A stretch of 29,994 nucleotides of DNA from NCBI GenBank assembly GCA_030674155.1, contig CM060337.1, positions 48,985,259 to 49,015,252 of the forward strand. The letters are read 5' to 3'. Below, in pieces: positions 29,501 through 29,994 of this stretch. Origin of the DNA: Stramonita haemastoma. Its lineage: Eukaryota > Mollusca > Gastropoda > Neogastropoda > Muricidae. Positions within the stretch are counted from its first letter, which is position 1; each line of letters begins with the position of its first letter. Made by a program: the position numbers and the translations under genes. The notes beneath the pieces were generated by a model, which saw nothing but the letters and a program-made list of their open reading frames with translations, made no database searches and had not been told where the DNA came from.

Positions 29501-29920
29501 TGCTGGAAGCAAGGATGCCATGAGCGAATCATGGAGCGTGGCAGATATTCTGTGTATAGATTGTTTAAAACAGATTTATCTATTGAACCATATTTCGACT
29601 GTATAAAAAACAAAAAGATTCGAGACTCTTTGATTCGTTTCAGGCTTGGTATATCTGACATCAATATTCATAAGCAACGTTTCACAAATGACCTCATCCC
29701 GAACCTGTCCTGTCCTATGTGTAAGTGTCGATTGGAAGATGAGGTACATTTTTTGTTTATGTGTAAAGCTACGGAGGATTTGAGACAGAAATATTTGTCA
29801 TTTGTCAATGAGAAGAAATTTGGAAAGCAATCCTTGGGCATTTTAAGTGACACCGAACATTTATATAATGTTGCTAGATACATCTATCATGGTTTGAAAC
29901 GCAGATGTACCATACAGTAA
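26525..29920 (+). CDS. LINE ORF2: APE endonuclease, reverse transcriptase, CCHC tail
   Basis: A complete 1131-codon frame. The AP-like endonuclease (about 8-275) shows YNIGG (Asn14), VETF (Glu41), SGDFNAR (Asp161, Asn163) and SQHMPI (His268). The usual SDH is SQH here, with Gln267 in place of Asp. The reverse transcriptase (about 495-830) shows NNYRGISLL, EEQAGFR, FIDFKKAFD (Asp637), GLKQGEITSP and FADD (740-743, the catalytic Asp pair). A thumb and connection region with YNYLGIWLS and LLYGSELWG follows. A C-terminal zinc-knuckle-like motif C-x2-C-x8-H-x4-C spans 1063-1080. No RNase H domain is seen. The product nicks target DNA and reverse-transcribes element RNA in place. The start is set by the first ATG after the stop at 26506. 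No internal stop or shift, so this protein may still be active. Confidence 0.94.
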   Translation: MRAEVASISFLSYNIGGLASKLNDADFIQYVNKFDFVCLVETFVSDVTTNVFSNFVMYVSPATKVGNLGRKSGGVIVLVKKAFQNFVERVEFNSNNIIILKLSKKLCESDHNIFLVFLYLPPINSPYYTVTDFNDGIEILESCLLQIIEHNQDAAFIISGDFNARTANNQPIEKQSFYTSKQWKDDLDTVQYRNSQDQGENDFGRRLLDLCSFYELCFLNGNCQGDEQGHYTFISSMGSSVIDYFIISRAIFDLAMNMNVGEQIYSQHMPITCNIRSRNVPVSHSPSTQNIVIEKLVWDIGKFDIFKQNILKCKDKLALAATFVSSSINEAVSMFTSVMVEASSCMQKKVIITDQRPKQKWFDKECRKAKIITKQSLRKYRTIYCDGNKNDYLVKRKEYKELLRRKSEAYKNDMKNKIMNSMHDPKTFWSTLKSISSKRNKKRNIISKEDWLKHFATVSDATTGSPQSKQIMQDGCDQSADFNLQLNREIEADEVLAAIRHLKCNKAGGPDTLIPEVFIYSAEAIAPFLTTVFNQAFVTGQFPNLWTEAIIQPLHKKGNINEPNNYRGISLLNICSKLYTYVLNKRLVTWIEENESIGEEQAGFRKDHSTIDHVFTLFAVIQKFLAQNKKLYVAFIDFKKAFDFILHAKLWPILLKHGLSGRMFYAIQSMYQIVKYRIRCSNGEGVTDFLYSQKGLKQGEITSPLLFSLLINELAEDVLNKGKHGAQMFPDVYELIILLFADDVALISFTPVGLQHQLNLLADNADKLELTVNLEKSNIVVFRNGGYIASRERWLYKNKEMKIVNAYNYLGIWLSTRLSFSHSLNKQIAKGKAGVIETFKSMWALGEITPPIVFKLFDSQIKPMLLYGSELWGTQNERCIETVHLFMLKKLLNVSSKTPNDMVYSETGRQPIWIDAKVSTIRFWIRLTRMENERLPRKAYNMLLNMNDNRKGNWVSDVEKNLCIFGFGFVWLNQGVEHVKWFLRVYKERLSDCWKQGCHERIMERGRYSVYRLFKTDLSIEPYFDCIKNKKIRDSLIRFRLGISDINIHKQRFTNDLIPNLSCPMCKCRLEDEVHFLFMCKATEDLRQKYLSFVNEKKFGKQSLGILSDTEHLYNVARYIYHGLKRRCTIQ

Positions 29921-29994
29921 AATCATTATATGGCTGCAGTTGTATAAAGACTATGGTTGATAATGTCAAATTAATATTTTTGATTGAAGACCTT

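Larger units (their letters stand above)
21854..29994 (+). mobile_element. Nearly full-length APE-type LINE with 2A-bearing ORF1
   Basis: A non-LTR retrotransposon with a short leader, a long ORF1 region (21979 to about 26506, interrupted by frame changes), ORF2 (26525-29920) and the start of a 3' UTR that runs off the window. The leader has a hairpin near 21905-21925 (TGCTAATT, 5-base loop, AATTAGCA). The 5' end is not proven; the CT tract is taken as the limit. An APE-like endonuclease without RNase H places it among CR1/L2-like LINEs; I cannot assign the clade by eye. It lies antisense to the elongase gene. Confidence 0.85.

Overview
This window looks like nuclear DNA from a mollusc, most likely a gastropod. 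That is an inference from gene content and repeat style, not a database result. It has intron-split animal genes, several tRNA-headed SINE families with molluscan-type bodies, abundant microsatellites and long G or C homopolymers. It contains one 100-base N gap (9895-9994).

Left part (1-9.3 kb): the 3' ends of two adenylate-forming acyl-CoA synthetase (4CL/luciferase-like) genes lie tail to tail. The last exon of copy A is at 44-159 (+). The last three exons of copy B are at 9151-9233, 7799-7964 and 7177-7292 (-). The two 116-bp last exons differ at only two synonymous sites. Their downstream sequence (to about 1255, and back to about 5175) is homologous in inverted orientation but far more diverged, so this is an old inverted segmental duplication. 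The spacer holds a 5'-truncated RNase H-bearing LINE, a LINE 3' tail and a SINE.

Middle part (9.3-17.9 kb): mostly non-coding, with SINEs, microsatellites, a possible poly(A) site near 13.0 kb and a 64/83-bp minisatellite at 17.33-17.77 kb. One SINE family (6187-6503 and about 15265-15560) appears to be a chimera: a tRNA-like 5' part, then a segment resembling the 5S rRNA internal control region, then a B-box-like motif.

Right part (17.9-30 kb): the last two exons of a very-long-chain fatty acid elongase (ELOVL, most like the ELOVL4 group) are on the minus strand at 20632-20759 and 17991-18296. Upstream of them, on the opposite strand, lies a nearly complete APE-type LINE (about 21.85 kb to beyond the window end). 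Its ORF1 has an N-terminal module ending in a 2A ribosome-skipping motif, then a coiled coil and an L1-ORF1p-like RNA-binding domain. A very long Gln/Pro/Ser-rich repeat region follows, broken by frame changes. Its ORF2 (26525-29920) is an intact 1131-aa endonuclease/reverse transcriptase with a C-terminal CCHC motif.

The two cellular genes are both lipid-metabolism enzymes (fatty acyl-CoA-type activation and fatty acid elongation), but nothing here shows that they work together. The strongest leads are the 2A-bearing ORF1 with its repeat domain, the tRNA/5S chimeric SINE, and the inverted duplication with near-identical exons.
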